From Aphanomyces cochlioides (taxonomy: Eukaryota > Oomycota > Saprolegniomycetes > Saprolegniales > Verrucalvaceae), in the NCBI GenBank assembly GCA_019828595.1, contig JAHQRK010000012.1:2046001-2110000 (forward strand): 64,000 nt of DNA, read 5' to 3'. Positions 21,351 through 32,651 of the stretch are shown in pieces. Both the position numbers and the translations under genes were made by a program. Under the pieces are notes generated by a model that was given only the letters and a program-made list of their open reading frames with translations, had not been told where the DNA came from and made no database searches. The number at the start of each line of letters is the position of its first letter. The stretch's first letter is position 1.

Positions 21351-22778
21351 CTAGTCTTCGTCCTCGGCTTGGATGAACTTTGAGTATGACGTGCGCTCGC
21401 ATTCGCCATTAGCATCAAAAACCGCCTTGTAGAACGATCCGTCGGCTCCCACGACTAAGAATAAATGAGTCCAAAGATCCTCGGCCATCTACTTACCAAG
21501 GATCGTGTTCTTGTCAATCCCAAATGCGCAAATTGTGCGCGTTTCTGGCACTTTAAATTGCGCAAAGCTCCACTCCGAGCTGAAGTACTTAGGCAGGAGG
21601 CCACGCATAAACGAAAAACTTGACTTGCTGTTTTCCGTGTTTTCATCTTCTTTTGAGATTGGCGTCGATTGAGTCAACGAACCACTGAAGCGGCCGCTTC
21701 CAGCATGATTGCGTGTCGATGATGACGAACTCAAGGGAGCAGGAGGAAGACCATCAGCAGACGCAGTAGCACCATCTTGGCTCAATGCGAAGATATGTAC
21801 TGTGTACTTGTCGCTCGAGCACGCAAGGTATTGCGAATTGGGGCTGAAGCATACACTGTAAATTTCCGCTTTGTCCGCACCTCGACTAAATAGATGAGTG
21901 ACTCTGAAGTATGCAATGTATACACATACCGCAGTTCCTGCAAGAGCTGTCCTGATTGAGTGTCAAAGACTCGAATGAGCGTGCCTTTGTCTGAAGAGGT
22001 GGCCAACCGTGTGCCTTCCAAGTTCAAAGCCATCTGGACCTTGTTAGGAGGACAAAATATCAAGCAGGATACCTGCGAAAGATCGGCCTCATGGGCTGTG
22101 ATCAAAGTAGTCTTGCGCTGGTCATATAATTCTATTCGGACGGTGCCTCGGGAAACACCAGGACAAGCAAGCACGGTGTTTGTCGAACTTGGGCAGAGAG
22201 CAACCAAGCCCTTTGGATTTGTGATTGTCTCGATATGGTCGACCAATTTCAGGTCGGCAAAGTTGTACACGTAAATCTTGTTCTGAAGCACCACGACAAC
22301 GCTACACGCACATGTATTCACTAAAAGAGCATATGTGAACATCCGTACCGATCGCGACGCAACTTGACAGCTTTCACTTCACTTCGGAAGCTCAACTCGC
22401 CAATGTTTCGACTTTGATGGTCGTCCCAAATCATAACTTTGTTGGGAGGATATCTCGGGTTGCGCCCACCACCGACGATGGCCAAGATATTGCATCGAAA
22501 GAGCATTTCAACGATTCCGATACCACCGCTTGAGAAGTCTACATTTTATACATCACTGAAAGGCATCCGCTGCGTCAAACAGTACCTCGTCGGAAAGTTT
22601 CTTTGAACGGATCGCAATTGTAGATCCGAAATCCCGTGTCCGTTCCGCAAGCAAAGCACCCTACAACGATCGCGTCATGCCAATCCATCCACACGCATTC
22701 GAGAGTACCATAGTCTTGGTTGAATCCCACAAAGAGAAGCTCATTTTGTTGTTCGCGGCTCAAGTTCATCGAAGACAT
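21351..22778 (-). CDS. WIPI/Atg18-type PROPPIN beta-propeller
   Basis: Six exons (22,778-22,709; 22,660-22,586; 22,538-22,349; 22,301-21,930; 21,885-21,497; 21,454-21,351) code for about 402 residues. The fold is a seven-bladed WD-like propeller. Diagnostic blocks: [20 protein letters not shown] at the N-terminus, [19 protein letters not shown], then GTLIRVFDT followed by [14 protein letters not shown]. The L-RRG motif forms the PI3P/PI(3,5)P2-binding sites. Such proteins act at autophagosome and endosome membranes. After blade 6 a Ser-rich loop (residues about 300-340) is inserted before [12 protein letters not shown]; that is a common membrane-inserting loop. An imperfect 38-bp palindrome with a CCAAT box lies about 85 bp upstream. 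Confidence 0.95.
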
Positions 22779-22861
22779 GGCGCCGACCTCGTCGCTGTTC
22801 TTTCCCTTTGCACAATGCAAGCAACAGTGGAAGAAGCATCTGTAGTTCAGATTCACTGCAT

Positions 22862-22899
22862 CTGATTGGTCAAAAATAAATATTTTTAGCCTATCAGAT
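22862..22899. promoter_or_regulatory. Imperfect palindrome with inverted CCAAT box upstream of WIPI
   Basis: The 17-nt arms CTGATTGGTCAAAAATA and TATTTTTAGCCTATCAG are inverted with three mismatches. The centre lies 84-121 bp upstream of the WIPI start codon. The rest of the 527-bp gap (22,779-23,305) has no gene. It does hold two palindromic TCCGGA sites, at about 22,915 and as TTATCCGGATAA at 23,054-23,065. Confidence 0.55.
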
Positions 22900-23305
22900 T
22901 TGTTTTTCGTCCTTTCCGGAAAGATCGGCGTGCAATTTCTTTTATATTTTTTCATTTGTATACATTAATCAAGGTATTAAAGATAGCTAGGCGATTTATT
23001 TTTTATTAAATTATTTCTTCGGAGATTTCGAAAGTTTTCCGGAAAAATGAAGCTTATCCGGATAATGCGACCATGTTGACGCCAGATTCAAGTTGCACCC
23101 TGATGGCCTCTCGTCCCGGGACGACCTCAGCCTCCCCATGGACTAGATGTGCTTCTATCTGATGCCATCCTTTGATATACTAGTTGCTCAAGTTTGCAAT
23201 GGCTCTGGCGTTGTTTTGGCTTCCGAAGTCAGTCTTGAGTTGGTCGAACGGCGTTGAGAGCGTCTTTCAAACGCATTGCACAGCGTATGCCCCTAGTCGA
23301 TCCCG

Positions 23306-26300
23306 TCAGAGCTTTGCATTGTTCCATGAGGCGTACATGACATTCATGGCAAAGCTGCTCTCCTTGAATGTCTCCTGGTTTGTTCGTGATAATGATATTA
23401 CCATTAGCCACGCAGCTTTACCTCGTAGTCGGCTTCTCGAGCTTCAGTCTGCTCGACGAGTTCATCCTATCGTGGCTTCAATAAGAGAATTTGATGCAAA
23501 CGTACGTCAACTGGCAATTGAGAGGCAATACGCCACGGAAGATTGCTGTTCCAAAGCGCATTCTACAATATAAGGTCACGCATGAGAAGGCGACTAACCT
23601 TCTTACCTCTTTGGAGCCTCTAACCAAAGTGCCGACCAGTTTTTCTTCATCGAGATCCCACACGCGGACAAACCCATCACCGCCACAGGTTGCAACGTAG
23701 CCATTGTCATGAATAAAGCATGCCTATTGCTCTTAGGAGTTGACTGTCAGCTGAACTTACATAGAGGGCAAAGACGGTGCCGTCGTGAGCTAGCCACGAC
23801 GCTTCTTCGGACAATGCACCGCCCATGGAATACTTGAACTGTTGCCGTTTGGTTGGGGAGACTCTCTTTGTGTCGACAGCTTCCACTTGCCATGGCTGCT
23901 CGGTGAAGCAGCCTTCGATGTGCCAATTTGTTACGTGGCCTAGATTGTGTCATGGACACTTCACGGGATCTTTACCTTCATCGTCTCCGGCGATCAAGTT
24001 GCGTGGTGAACACCAAGCTAAGCTCGTGAATGTACAAGACATGGCCACATTGGCGAGTCTATCAAGTCGCAGGGACTTGAGCATGAAGAGAGACAGCCCA
24101 GTGTGATCATCCGCAACGGCAAAAATTGGATGCGGCTCCAAGACGGCTACAGAAGTAATGCCGCCTTGAACTTCTTGCGAACTCGCAGTGATCGCATGGC
24201 CTTTTGAGCCATGCCAGATGCAGAAATGTCCATCAACGGATGCAGTGATGACGAAATTATGTTGCTGTGAGACTCCAATCGCAGTGACTTCGCTCGTGGC
24301 GTAGCCAGTCCTACGCATTGCGCTCATCGTCACAAGCGAAGGCTGGAGCTTCCTACCCGTGCCATGTATCATGGATCATCTACAAAGCAGACAGTGATTT
24401 CGAGAGATCGTCGCGGTGGCTACCTCCAGGAAGTTGAGAAACGTGATGTTGTTGTCTCCGAGTTTGGCCATGATTTGCTCAAGGTAGACGTTGTGTCGAC
24501 GGCATTGTCGATGGTTGAGTGAGACGACGGCGTTGAAAACTTCTGGGACTTGCGCTGACGAGATGAATCCTCGCTTGTTCGTGTCGAGAGCTGAAAAGAA
24601 GCGCTTGAGGTTGTCAAGGGCGTAGGTTGAAAACTTGCGTGCTGTTTGGAGAGGGACGTAGTAGTCGTGGCACGGCGTAGTTTCCTGCGCTATGTGAGAC
24701 GTTGTCGACGGTGATGACTTGCCAGAGGCACAGTGCGTGTGGAGGCAAAGCCATTGATGCCATGCCAGTGGTTTAAAGCGAGGAGAGGAGCGAGCGAGGA
24801 GGCATCGGACACGACACAGCTTCCATCGATGGCAGCCGTGACGAGACGACTTGCCAAGGACGGAACATCCAACTTTTCAATTGCTATCACCTGGAGAAGT
24901 CAAGACATGAGCTTCATGGTGGACACCTCGTTGGCGTGGATGTCTCGGCTGAGGAGTATAGCTCCTGACAGTGCATGAAGGCTCTACAACTTTGGTGGGC
25001 AAGAGATGACGCGAATGTTCGTACAAAGACATGACCCGACCGCGTCCCGAGGAAGACGGCGCTGCTACCACCAGCACAACCGCTGGCGATTTGACTAGCG
25101 GCGATTTTCTTCAAGTCCGACATGAGTTGACCCGTCTGAGCATTCCACGTGCGGAGATTCCTACGATCATATCAACTTATCGGTGACGGGAGCGTGGAAA
25201 TGATCGCACTGGCCTGTGGCAGTCACAATTGCAAGGATCGATGGCAGGAAGACAACCAATGTCGGAGCGGTCTTGTCCTGCATGAATGCCAAATTTCATC
25301 CACGACTCGTTTGGGCAATGCACTTACGCCAACGTCGTGTTTGACAGCGCCATAAAACTTGACTTGTGCCGACGCCAAGACGATGCGCTGTTGATGTCGT
25401 AGGTAGCACATGGCGCTGGTCAAACGTTCCTCTCACAGACGAGTTCAACAGTGCAAGGAATACCTCGTGGGCTTGGACCTGACGACACTTGGCTTGGACG
25501 ACTCCATCGTGTGTGTGATGGCCGTCGTGCTTAGACGGGACGAAAAGCCGAGCGTCGAGAGCGTTTGGACGCATTGGTACGTTCGGAGGTCCCATATTTT
25601 CAAGAAACCTCCTTCGTCCACTGAATGCACTTCGGGGGAGTCATCGACCCACGTGAGCCCGACAATTTGATGTTGATGGCCTATGGCAGCTCGTCAGCGC
25701 TTCAACAGGGGTCGTGCACTCGCCTGACAGCCTTGCAATGCTCTCCCCCATGAATGGACTCCATAGCTACGATCATGGAGATTTGAATGGTCATCGAGAA
25801 AGACACGTACTCGTAAATCGTGGTCCATGCCACCACTGAGGACATAGCGGTGCGACGGGGAGTACCGAAGGAAGGAGACGCCACTGCGATGTCCTTGAAG
25901 CTTTAGGAGTGGTTTGTGTGTCGCCAAGTCCAAGACTGCAATCTCTGGGAGTAATGCTGCAACGACCGCATGTGGTTGTGGACCAAGGAACGTCATGTCA
26001 GTGATTGCCTTGGGCTCGTGGAGATTCGCCACACCGGTGCAGTCGAGGGTCTCGCAGTTCCACGCTCGGACCTAGAGCCACCGCATGATGCCACGAATTC
26101 TCAACGAATCCAACCTCGCCGGTCAAGCTGCCCGTGTAGAGTCGCGTGGAATTCCATCGCACGACGGATTGAACTTCTGTCGTCGGAAGTTGCTACAAAA
26201 TCTTTCATTCCTTTCAAGCGCAGCGACTGACTTGGCGCACGACGAACTCATCGACGTCCCAAAAGTCGATCGTTGTGTTGGAAGTACTCGCGGCAATGTA

Positions 26301-26919
26301 ATTCAAAGGCGGAGCAATTGCCAGGTCGACGAGATAGCCCCTGGAAGAAGAGGATGACTTGTTGAGGAAGAGCACGCGACCTTGGCTTACCGTGTGCAAG
26401 GACTGGAGATCTTGCGGACGGTACCCGAGACATCATCGACGACTTGGAAAACATTGCTCATGTGTTCCAAGGCGAGGAAGGAACCATCGTCGGTCGAGAC
26501 CATTTTGTCCATCGAACGATTCACCATGGTCGGCGCCACGATGGGCGTCTTGTCGTACTGCTTGGTGGATCAAAGAGAGTTGACAATGTCGGTGGTATAC
26601 CTCGTGCATACCATCCCGCGGGCGTCGATCCGACTGTCCTACGAGCGACATGAGATTAAATTTCGCCAAAGCACGATAGCGTACCGCGCATGACGTCAAG
26701 GACAAAGTCGGTAAACTCTGTCCAAGTCACGCATCCGTCTTGATCGTGGTCGATCTTGACGAAAAGGCGGTCGAGCTCTTCCATGGCGACGCGAGTTTTC
26801 AAGAGCGAGACGAGTATTTCCATGAACGACGCCTTGGACATCTTGGTCTCGTCCGTCTTGTTCATCTTCTTGGCGATGGCGTCCAAATCTAACTCGAATT
26901 CAGGAAACCTCACAGCCAA
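23306..26919 (-). CDS. Large WD40-repeat protein with EF-hands, WDR49/WDR64-like
   Basis: A multi-exon gene of roughly 1,000 residues. The first clear exon has an EF-hand pair (MSKASFMEILVSLL; FVKIDHDQDGCVTWTEF, a canonical calcium loop). WD40 blades follow: FLALEHMSNVFQVVDD, TIDFWDVDEFVV, VVRWNSTRLYTGSLTG, LSGGMDHDLRV, GGFLKIWDLRTYQCV. A second EF-hand-like insert lies in the middle (FFSALDTNKRGFISSAQVPE, about 24,600-24,480), then more blades (TASVDGHFCIWHG; GGDGFVRVWDLDEEKL). The last exons end EETFKESSFAMNVMYASWN and stop at 23,308-23,306. The layout matches the WDR49/WDR64/WDY group, many of whose members are axonemal; function here is inferred. The 5' end is uncertain: the frame opens near 26,919 without a good ATG, and an upstream exon (27,289-26,987 region) may belong to it. 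Confidence 0.75.
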
Positions 26920-27305
26920 GAAGCACCGAGATGGAGGAGGATCGCTCTTGGATCACCATGAGATTTTGTTTTCTCGTTTGAATCCATGGTTCGTTCCTCT
27001 GTTCTTTGGTCGACGATGCGTCTATGACTTGCTTGGCGAGCTTTCTCCCGCTGAGTTCGCGCTTGGGCACTCTCTTGCACCTACAAAGCTTGTCAAGATT
27101 GTCAGTAGCCGCACATGCAGTCACCCTTGGAGAGTACATTGGTTTCATCGGAATTATGTCCGTCGGTCGATGTGACAGCGCAGCATTCTGGAGGATGCAA
27201 CGCTCGCGGTTCTTTGCATCGATGTGCGGTGGCACTGAGATGCAAGTGTCCAAGGCAAAGACGTGCCTTTCGTCCTTGGTCGACCTCATCGTGCCGCCAA
27301 AATCG

Positions 27306-28891
27306 TTACATTGACGTTACTCTCTGCAGGAGCTTTCGCTCGACATCACGCTGATATTGCATCATGGCTTGGTCGATTTCAGCAGGCGTGGCCACGGCTA
27401 CGTCCTCTATTGAGTCGGCCTCTTTCGGCGGAGAAGCCAGGAGTTCTGATGTTGTGGTGCGATATCGGGCTTTGGCCGCAGCTTCGTAAGCCTCGCGCCG
27501 CAGTGCTCGAACGTCTTTGCATGCTTGGGCGAGGAAAGGCTTGGCTTGAGCAGTCAAATTGACGCCTTTGCGGAAAGCAGGAGTCTTCGACGGATTATTC
27601 CTTGGCTTGGACGCAGCTTGACGTCGAGGGAAGGGATGAACTTGGACTGGTGGACGCCACTGGGGATCTGGCCGTGGTGCCATGACAGCATGTCCTGCTC
27701 GAGTGAGTCGGGACGAGGCGGTTGGGCGGTAAGATCGTCGTGACGTTGTTGTCCTCCTTGACAGCTTTCTGCCGCACGCTATCGTAGATTGCAGAGAGCC
27801 CAAGCTGGCCAAGCTGTCTCTGAACAATGTCGGCGTGGCTTTTCCTACAGAGACCACGAGGGTGTCGCTCAAAAGGATTGACGAGTAGATCGTACGTGCA
27901 GCATTTCAGGACGTCGGTCACATAGCATTCGAGCGCGGGGCGAAGAAAGTCATGGCTGAGGATATCTCTCAACGACGGGCGTCCACTTGGTTCGACCGAC
28001 AGCAGTTGACTGAGGAGATGCCGCAAGTTGGGACTGTACTGTCTGCGGATGGAAGACTTTGTCAGTAGGAGCACCAGTGGCTTACCTACCGGTCGATGGG
28101 ATCAACACGCCCAGAGCAAATCTTGTCGACAAGCGCGGGGATTGTCTTGGCCGCAAAGGGGAAATGCAGCGTGCACATTTCATACAAGACACAGCCAGCC
28201 GACCAAATGTCCGACGAGTAGGCGTACGTGCTGCCTTGGTACACTTCCGGCGACAAGAAGCACGGCGTGCCTACAAAAGTCTGCGCGAGTTCACTCGGCT
28301 CGAGCTCCTACGCCGTCGACAGTGAGCAAAATGTCGGATGGAAACTGACTCGGGCAATGCCAAGGTCTCCAAGCACGAGGTGGCCGTTGGTGGAAATGAA
28401 GATGTTGTGGCTCTTCACGTCGCTACGTTCGTCAATGTGAGATGGACGGATCCTCTGGCAAGTAGACCGATGCATGATGTGGTGAGCGTGCATGCCGTGA
28501 AGTCCAAGACATATTTGGACAAACCAGAGGCAGATCGTGGTTTCACTCACGAGCTTGCGCTTCGAGCAGAGCGTAGCATGGAGATCGCCTACGTCGGTGG
28601 CGATGAGTTTGCTACTGGAGGAGGAAGCTTACCCCCTGAGCAGTAAGCCATGACGATAAAGACATGCCGATGGTTCCTTGAGAGAATGCTTTCGTAGTAC
28701 TCGATGATGTTGGGATGATGGAGCTTTTCCATCAGCCGTGCTTCGTGGAGACTCTCGTGAACTTTTTCATAAGGCGAGACGGGAATGTCCTTGACGCACA
28801 CGAGGCGTCCGCCGTCGCGCTTCTCGCGCATGAGATAGACTGTCCCGAACGACCCGTCGCCGACTGCACGGATGCGCGCATACTTGTCCAT
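27306..28891 (-). CDS. NEK-like serine/threonine protein kinase
   Basis: Exon 1 is 28,891-28,633; further short exons follow to a TAA at 27,308-27,306. Kinase motifs appear in order: GDGSFGTVYLMRE (Gly loop), RLVCVKDI (Lys), EARLMEKLHHPNI (helix C Glu), IMHRDVKSHNIF (catalytic loop), LGDLGIAR (DFG replaced by DLG), TFVGTPCFLSPEVY (activation segment, NEK-like), SSDIWSAGCVLYEM. The C-terminal tail is basic and Pro-rich with a helix (AQACKDVRALRREAYEAAAK), its exact splicing unresolved around 27,740-27,700. NEK kinases act at centrosomes and cilia and in mitosis. Its start is 83 bp downstream of the Arp2 stop on the same strand. Confidence 0.85.
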
Positions 28892-28974
28892 TCAACGCCA
28901 AATCAACAAAAAGCGCCGCTATATTTAGAGCTACGAGGAGGGAGAGCTACAGTATCCCTCGACGTCGAGTTGGT

Positions 28975-30238
28975 TTACTTCAATTTTTCAATGCAGCGCA
29001 CGCCTTGCTCGTCGTATTCCTTCTTGGAAATCCAAAAGTCGTCCACGTCCTTCATCAAATCGGCCAAGACAGAGCCACCGAGGAAGACCAAGTGCTTTCG
29101 GCGAGGTGGATCGCTAATACGCAGGCGGAATTTGCTCAGGCGGGACTTGTCGCCCTTGAGAACATCGGCAAGGTATCGGTCCTTGATATCTTTTTCCAAA
29201 CGGCTTGGAAGACCAGGATACATGGAAGAACCGCCGCTAAGCACAATGTTCTTGTAGAATTCCGTGCGCAAGTCAATGTCAGCCTTCTGACACATATCAA
29301 AGAGCATGTCGCTCAAGCCAGGACCTTCGACGCCGATCAAATGAGGCTGGAAGAGCGCTTCGGTAGCCTACAACAATGTATCAGCTGAATCCAAGCAGAC
29401 AAACACAACCTCGAATCGTTCACGACCCAATTTGATAATGCGTCCATCGGGAAGCTCGTATGTTTCTTCCAAGATAGTCGTTTCCAATGCCAATCGACGC
29501 TCAACAATCGGGTCCAATGCAGCATAGCAGTAGCGTTCCTTCAATTGACGCACGGTTTCAAAATCAGCGGTGCGGTTGAACGCATATCCACGAAGCAAGA
29601 GCAGCTTGATGAGGTATTGCGTGATGTGACGTCCTGCTACATCAAGACGACGGATGAGGTGTTGCGGCACAAAGCCTTCATAGACTGGCACAACGTGGGA
29701 GACACCATCACCGCTATCAATGACAACCCCTGTGCGGAGCCCTTGGGCGTACAGCGTCAGGATGGCTTGAATCGATATGTGAGTGCCTTGGAAGCCGTAC
29801 TTTTCAAACATCATTTCGACCAAGCGTTCTCGATTCTGCTTTGGATTGAGGGGGGGTTCCGTCAAGAGGATACGCATGTCCTTTGGGTTCACTTGGAGAC
29901 GTTCATGGAACGTATAGTCCCACAATTTCTCCATGTCTTCCCAGTTCTTCACGATACCATTTTCCACGGGGTAGCTGATCTGCAAGTTGCTGCGCACATA
30001 GGCTGCTTCATCGCCGCACATGACATCTTTGAGCAATACGTCTCGGTTGATCGCTTCTTCAGCTCGCAAAATTGGTCGACCGACTAAAGACGGAAAGACA
30101 TGTCGAGGAAAGTTCTCCGCGGCAAACCCGCACTTGACAAACTACAAGCAAGTCAACGCATTAGATCTTTGCTGCAGCTGATGGTCTTCTTACCCCAGTC
30201 CCATTATCACACACGACAATCTTGTTGGCCGCAACCAT
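28975..30238 (-). CDS. ARP2: Actin-related protein 2 (Arp2)
   Basis: Three exons (30,238-30,194; 30,141-29,410; 29,367-28,975) give 389 residues, the usual Arp2 length. The N-terminus [15 protein letters not shown], the phosphate loops ([18 protein letters not shown]), [35 protein letters not shown] and the C-terminus [12 protein letters not shown] identify Arp2 rather than actin. Arp2 with Arp3 forms the actin-like dimer of the Arp2/3 complex that nucleates branched actin filaments at the cell cortex. The reading frame is intact and strongly conserved. Confidence 0.96.
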
Positions 30239-30804
30239 CTTACGATGCCAGACGCAACCTTCGACCCAAACTGAGGTGACAAGCAGATTGTATCGTAAGT
30301 ACGATCCAATACGTACATTAACGGTCCATTACCGTACTTAAAACGAATGTTCGACATTAAGTACGCATTTTGTAACAAAACATGCATTCCGAAAGATGGG
30401 CAAGGAGAATTCGAGACACCGAAATAGCGACAAGGACTGCCTGGCGACGCGCTGGCCTTGTTAGCTCTAGCTAGATTCCATGGCCGTGGTCAACGAGCTG
30501 TCTAATAGCTCTTGTTGATGCTCATGAGCTTTCTCCGAGATTTATCAGCCTGAATTGAGCCTGCTAGCGCAAGAGAACTGGACTTTGGACACTTGGAATT
30601 GTTAATTTCGCGAGCTTTGCGAGTTTGACAAAGCGCACTCAAGACATGGAGTTTCTTACTTAGCTTTAGCATTAGCGTGTTGTCCCGAGGATGATTGGAA
30701 TTGACGACAGCGAGGGAATAGCTTGGCTACATGGATGCTGCCGTGATCTGGTGGTTACACTATCGGTGGCTTTTGCATTAGCTCGCTTCTTGAGCACGAT
30801 GGGG
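30239..30804. other. 566-bp intergenic region between Arp2 and the METTL21-like gene
   Basis: No gene is supported. A repeated GTACTTAA/TTAAGTAC type element occurs at about 30,297-30,365 (AGTACGATCC, CCGTACTTAAAA, TTAAGTACGC). The segment should contain the Arp2 promoter and the 3' flank of the methyltransferase. Confidence 0.5.
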
Positions 30805-31670
30805 CTACTTGGTTGATCTCTTTGGAGTAATGCGATACAAGTGGATTTTGCCTTCTTGGAGTAAGAGTTCATGATTCAAATAGTCGTCGCTGCATGCTTG
30901 AAAGTCGGCAAGGGCTGCATTATCACCACGTTCTTCGTAACTCAAGTAGCAAACCTACACTTGGAAGATCTCAATTCGCTCGATGCCAGAGATGATCATT
31001 ACGGTGTGTGCGCCACCTAGATCGCGAATGCTTCGGGCTAAATTCCTCCAAGAGTCGACACCATAGATTGGGTTGATGCCTACATCAAACAGCAATCTTG
31101 TCAGTGAGCTAACCAAGGGGGATCGGTTACAATCTGAAACCAGAATGTAGTCAAACGGTGAGTCATCCACCAAGAGATGACGGAACGACTGCGAGCCCCA
31201 TGTGAATTCACATGCATAAGCAGTTCCTCCTGTAGAACTGGCATTTTCATGCAAGTTGGCCGCGAGGAGGTCGACAATCTCCGCTTGATCCGTCACGACC
31301 ACGTTAGCCGCGCCCAAATCTTGCGCGACCAAGCCGACTAGACCGCTACGTAGAGACAATGCTTCGATCAATGCCACGTAGACGACAGAAGCGAATGAAC
31401 GTACCAACCACTGCCGAGTTCAATGACTCGTCCTGCTCTTGACGTCTGTGTCGCATTCCGGAGAAAGCTCTGCTCGGCGTGGAGCCGCACGAGGTGGTTC
31501 GAGAGGAAAATGCTGGCATTCCACACTCGTGAGCCAGTCCACGCGTCCGAGAAGAGTGCATCCAGTCGATCACTTGAGAGCACTTCGGACAACTCGTACC
31601 GCCATGGCCCAATCGTGACCGATGGCATCGTGTCCAACACCTCAAGTGTGTCCACAAATGTTTGTGCCAC
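30805..31670 (-). CDS. METTL21-like (Methyltransf_16) protein methyltransferase, interrupted by an in-frame TAG
   Basis: Exons 31,670-31,405, 31,345-31,131 and 31,079 onward. The SAM-binding motif I reads VIELGSGCGLVGLVA after splicing; VVVTDQAEIVDLLAANL is motif II, and FDYILVSDCINPIYG gives the acidic motif III that often holds the D-x-x-Y-type signature. This family methylates Lys residues of chaperones, elongation factors and similar proteins. The frame meets TAG at 30,957-30,955, yet stays open for another 49 codons. Those read like the usual C-terminus (YLSYEERGDNAALADF, KIHLYRITPKR) and end at TAG 30,807-30,805. So the stop is a recent mutation, a sequence error, or a read-through stop; no intron can remove it. 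It is divergent from the first MIT gene. Confidence 0.8.
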
Positions 31671-31836
31671 GTGTTAAAACTCATATTTCATCGACGTTTA
31701 AACTCTAAAATCACAACTTAAAACCGTCTTTATTGAAATAACGTCACGGTCAAAGTTTATCCAGACGTCAATTATCGCTCAAATGTCCACACTCTCGAAA
31801 TGACACACTCCCTGCAGCAATCGCAGTTCCATTTCG

Positions 31837-32430
31837 ATGGCTGCAACGACGTTGAGCGATCTCCTCTCCAACATCCGAGCGGGCAAAGTCGACATGAAGC
31901 GGCGGCTGCCGCTGACAAAGACGCCCCCGGTCAGCTACGACGACAATGCAGAACTTACAGAAGACGATTGGGATTTCGATGACCTGACCGACGTTCCACA
32001 AGATACAGCCATCTATACCATCGCCCCAAAGCGATTAGCCTCCCAAGAAATCACACATCAAGATCCCACCGTGCTTGAAAATGTCAAGGCATGTACAGAC
32101 ATGGCCATTGTGTGGAAGCAAAAGGCCTTGGACTTGGAGAAAGCTGGCATGTTCAAAGACGCGATTGCTTGCTACAGTGAGGCAGGTTGGTCTTTCCTTC
32201 GAACGGGGCGCGCAACACCGGCAGGCACGATGCAGAAATCACTTAAAATGGAAGCTTTTTCAATGCTCAAGCAAGCGGAACGCTTGAGTCAAGCTATCGA
32301 GACCCATTCCAACACGTGTTCAACAGAGAACACCGACGTGCGTCCAACGTCTCAATCCTTGCTAGGGCCGCCGACGGTCCGCTGGACGCATGCACAACGA
32401 GGCAGAGCCGATACGTCGCCATGGCTGTAA
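31837..32430 (+). CDS. Short MIT-domain protein (tandem pair, member 1)
   Basis: One exon, 197 residues. It starts with LSDLLSNIRAGK, then an acidic EDDWDFDD patch, then a MIT-like three-helix region (IVWKQKALDLEKAGMFKDAI, SLKMEAFSMLKQAERL). MIT domains bind ESCRT-III tails and link to VPS4, spastin and similar proteins. The neighbour at 32,652 has the same order of N-terminal motif, acidic pat and MIT region, and both proteins end in S-x-W-L. This one lacks the long coiled coil. Its stop codon overlaps a GTAAGT sequence, but the shared ending argues that the stop is used. Confidence 0.75.
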   Translation: MAATTLSDLLSNIRAGKVDMKRRLPLTKTPPVSYDDNAELTEDDWDFDDLTDVPQDTAIYTIAPKRLASQEITHQDPTVLENVKACTDMAIVWKQKALDLEKAGMFKDAIACYSEAGWSFLRTGRATPAGTMQKSLKMEAFSMLKQAERLSQAIETHSNTCSTENTDVRPTSQSLLGPPTVRWTHAQRGRADTSPWL

Positions 32431-32651
32431 GTTATTCCTCGAGATCCACGAGAGAGGTCGCCCTGTGGAGCATCAACGAGAGACTCTCGGAGTCCCGGTC
32501 ACTGCCGTGGAGAATCTCATCTTGTCGTCCAGGGAGCTCAATTACGAAATGAAGTTTAACCAATGAAAATTTGGTATTTGGAATTCGGAACATTTGATTG
32601 GCTGATTTCTTTATATGAAGAAATCGGAATCCATTCCGTTCTTCCATTGAG

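Noticed and set aside
23184..23573. 129-codon plus-strand frame
   Set aside because: It lies opposite the last exons of the WD40/EF-hand gene, whose splice sites and frame are consistent.
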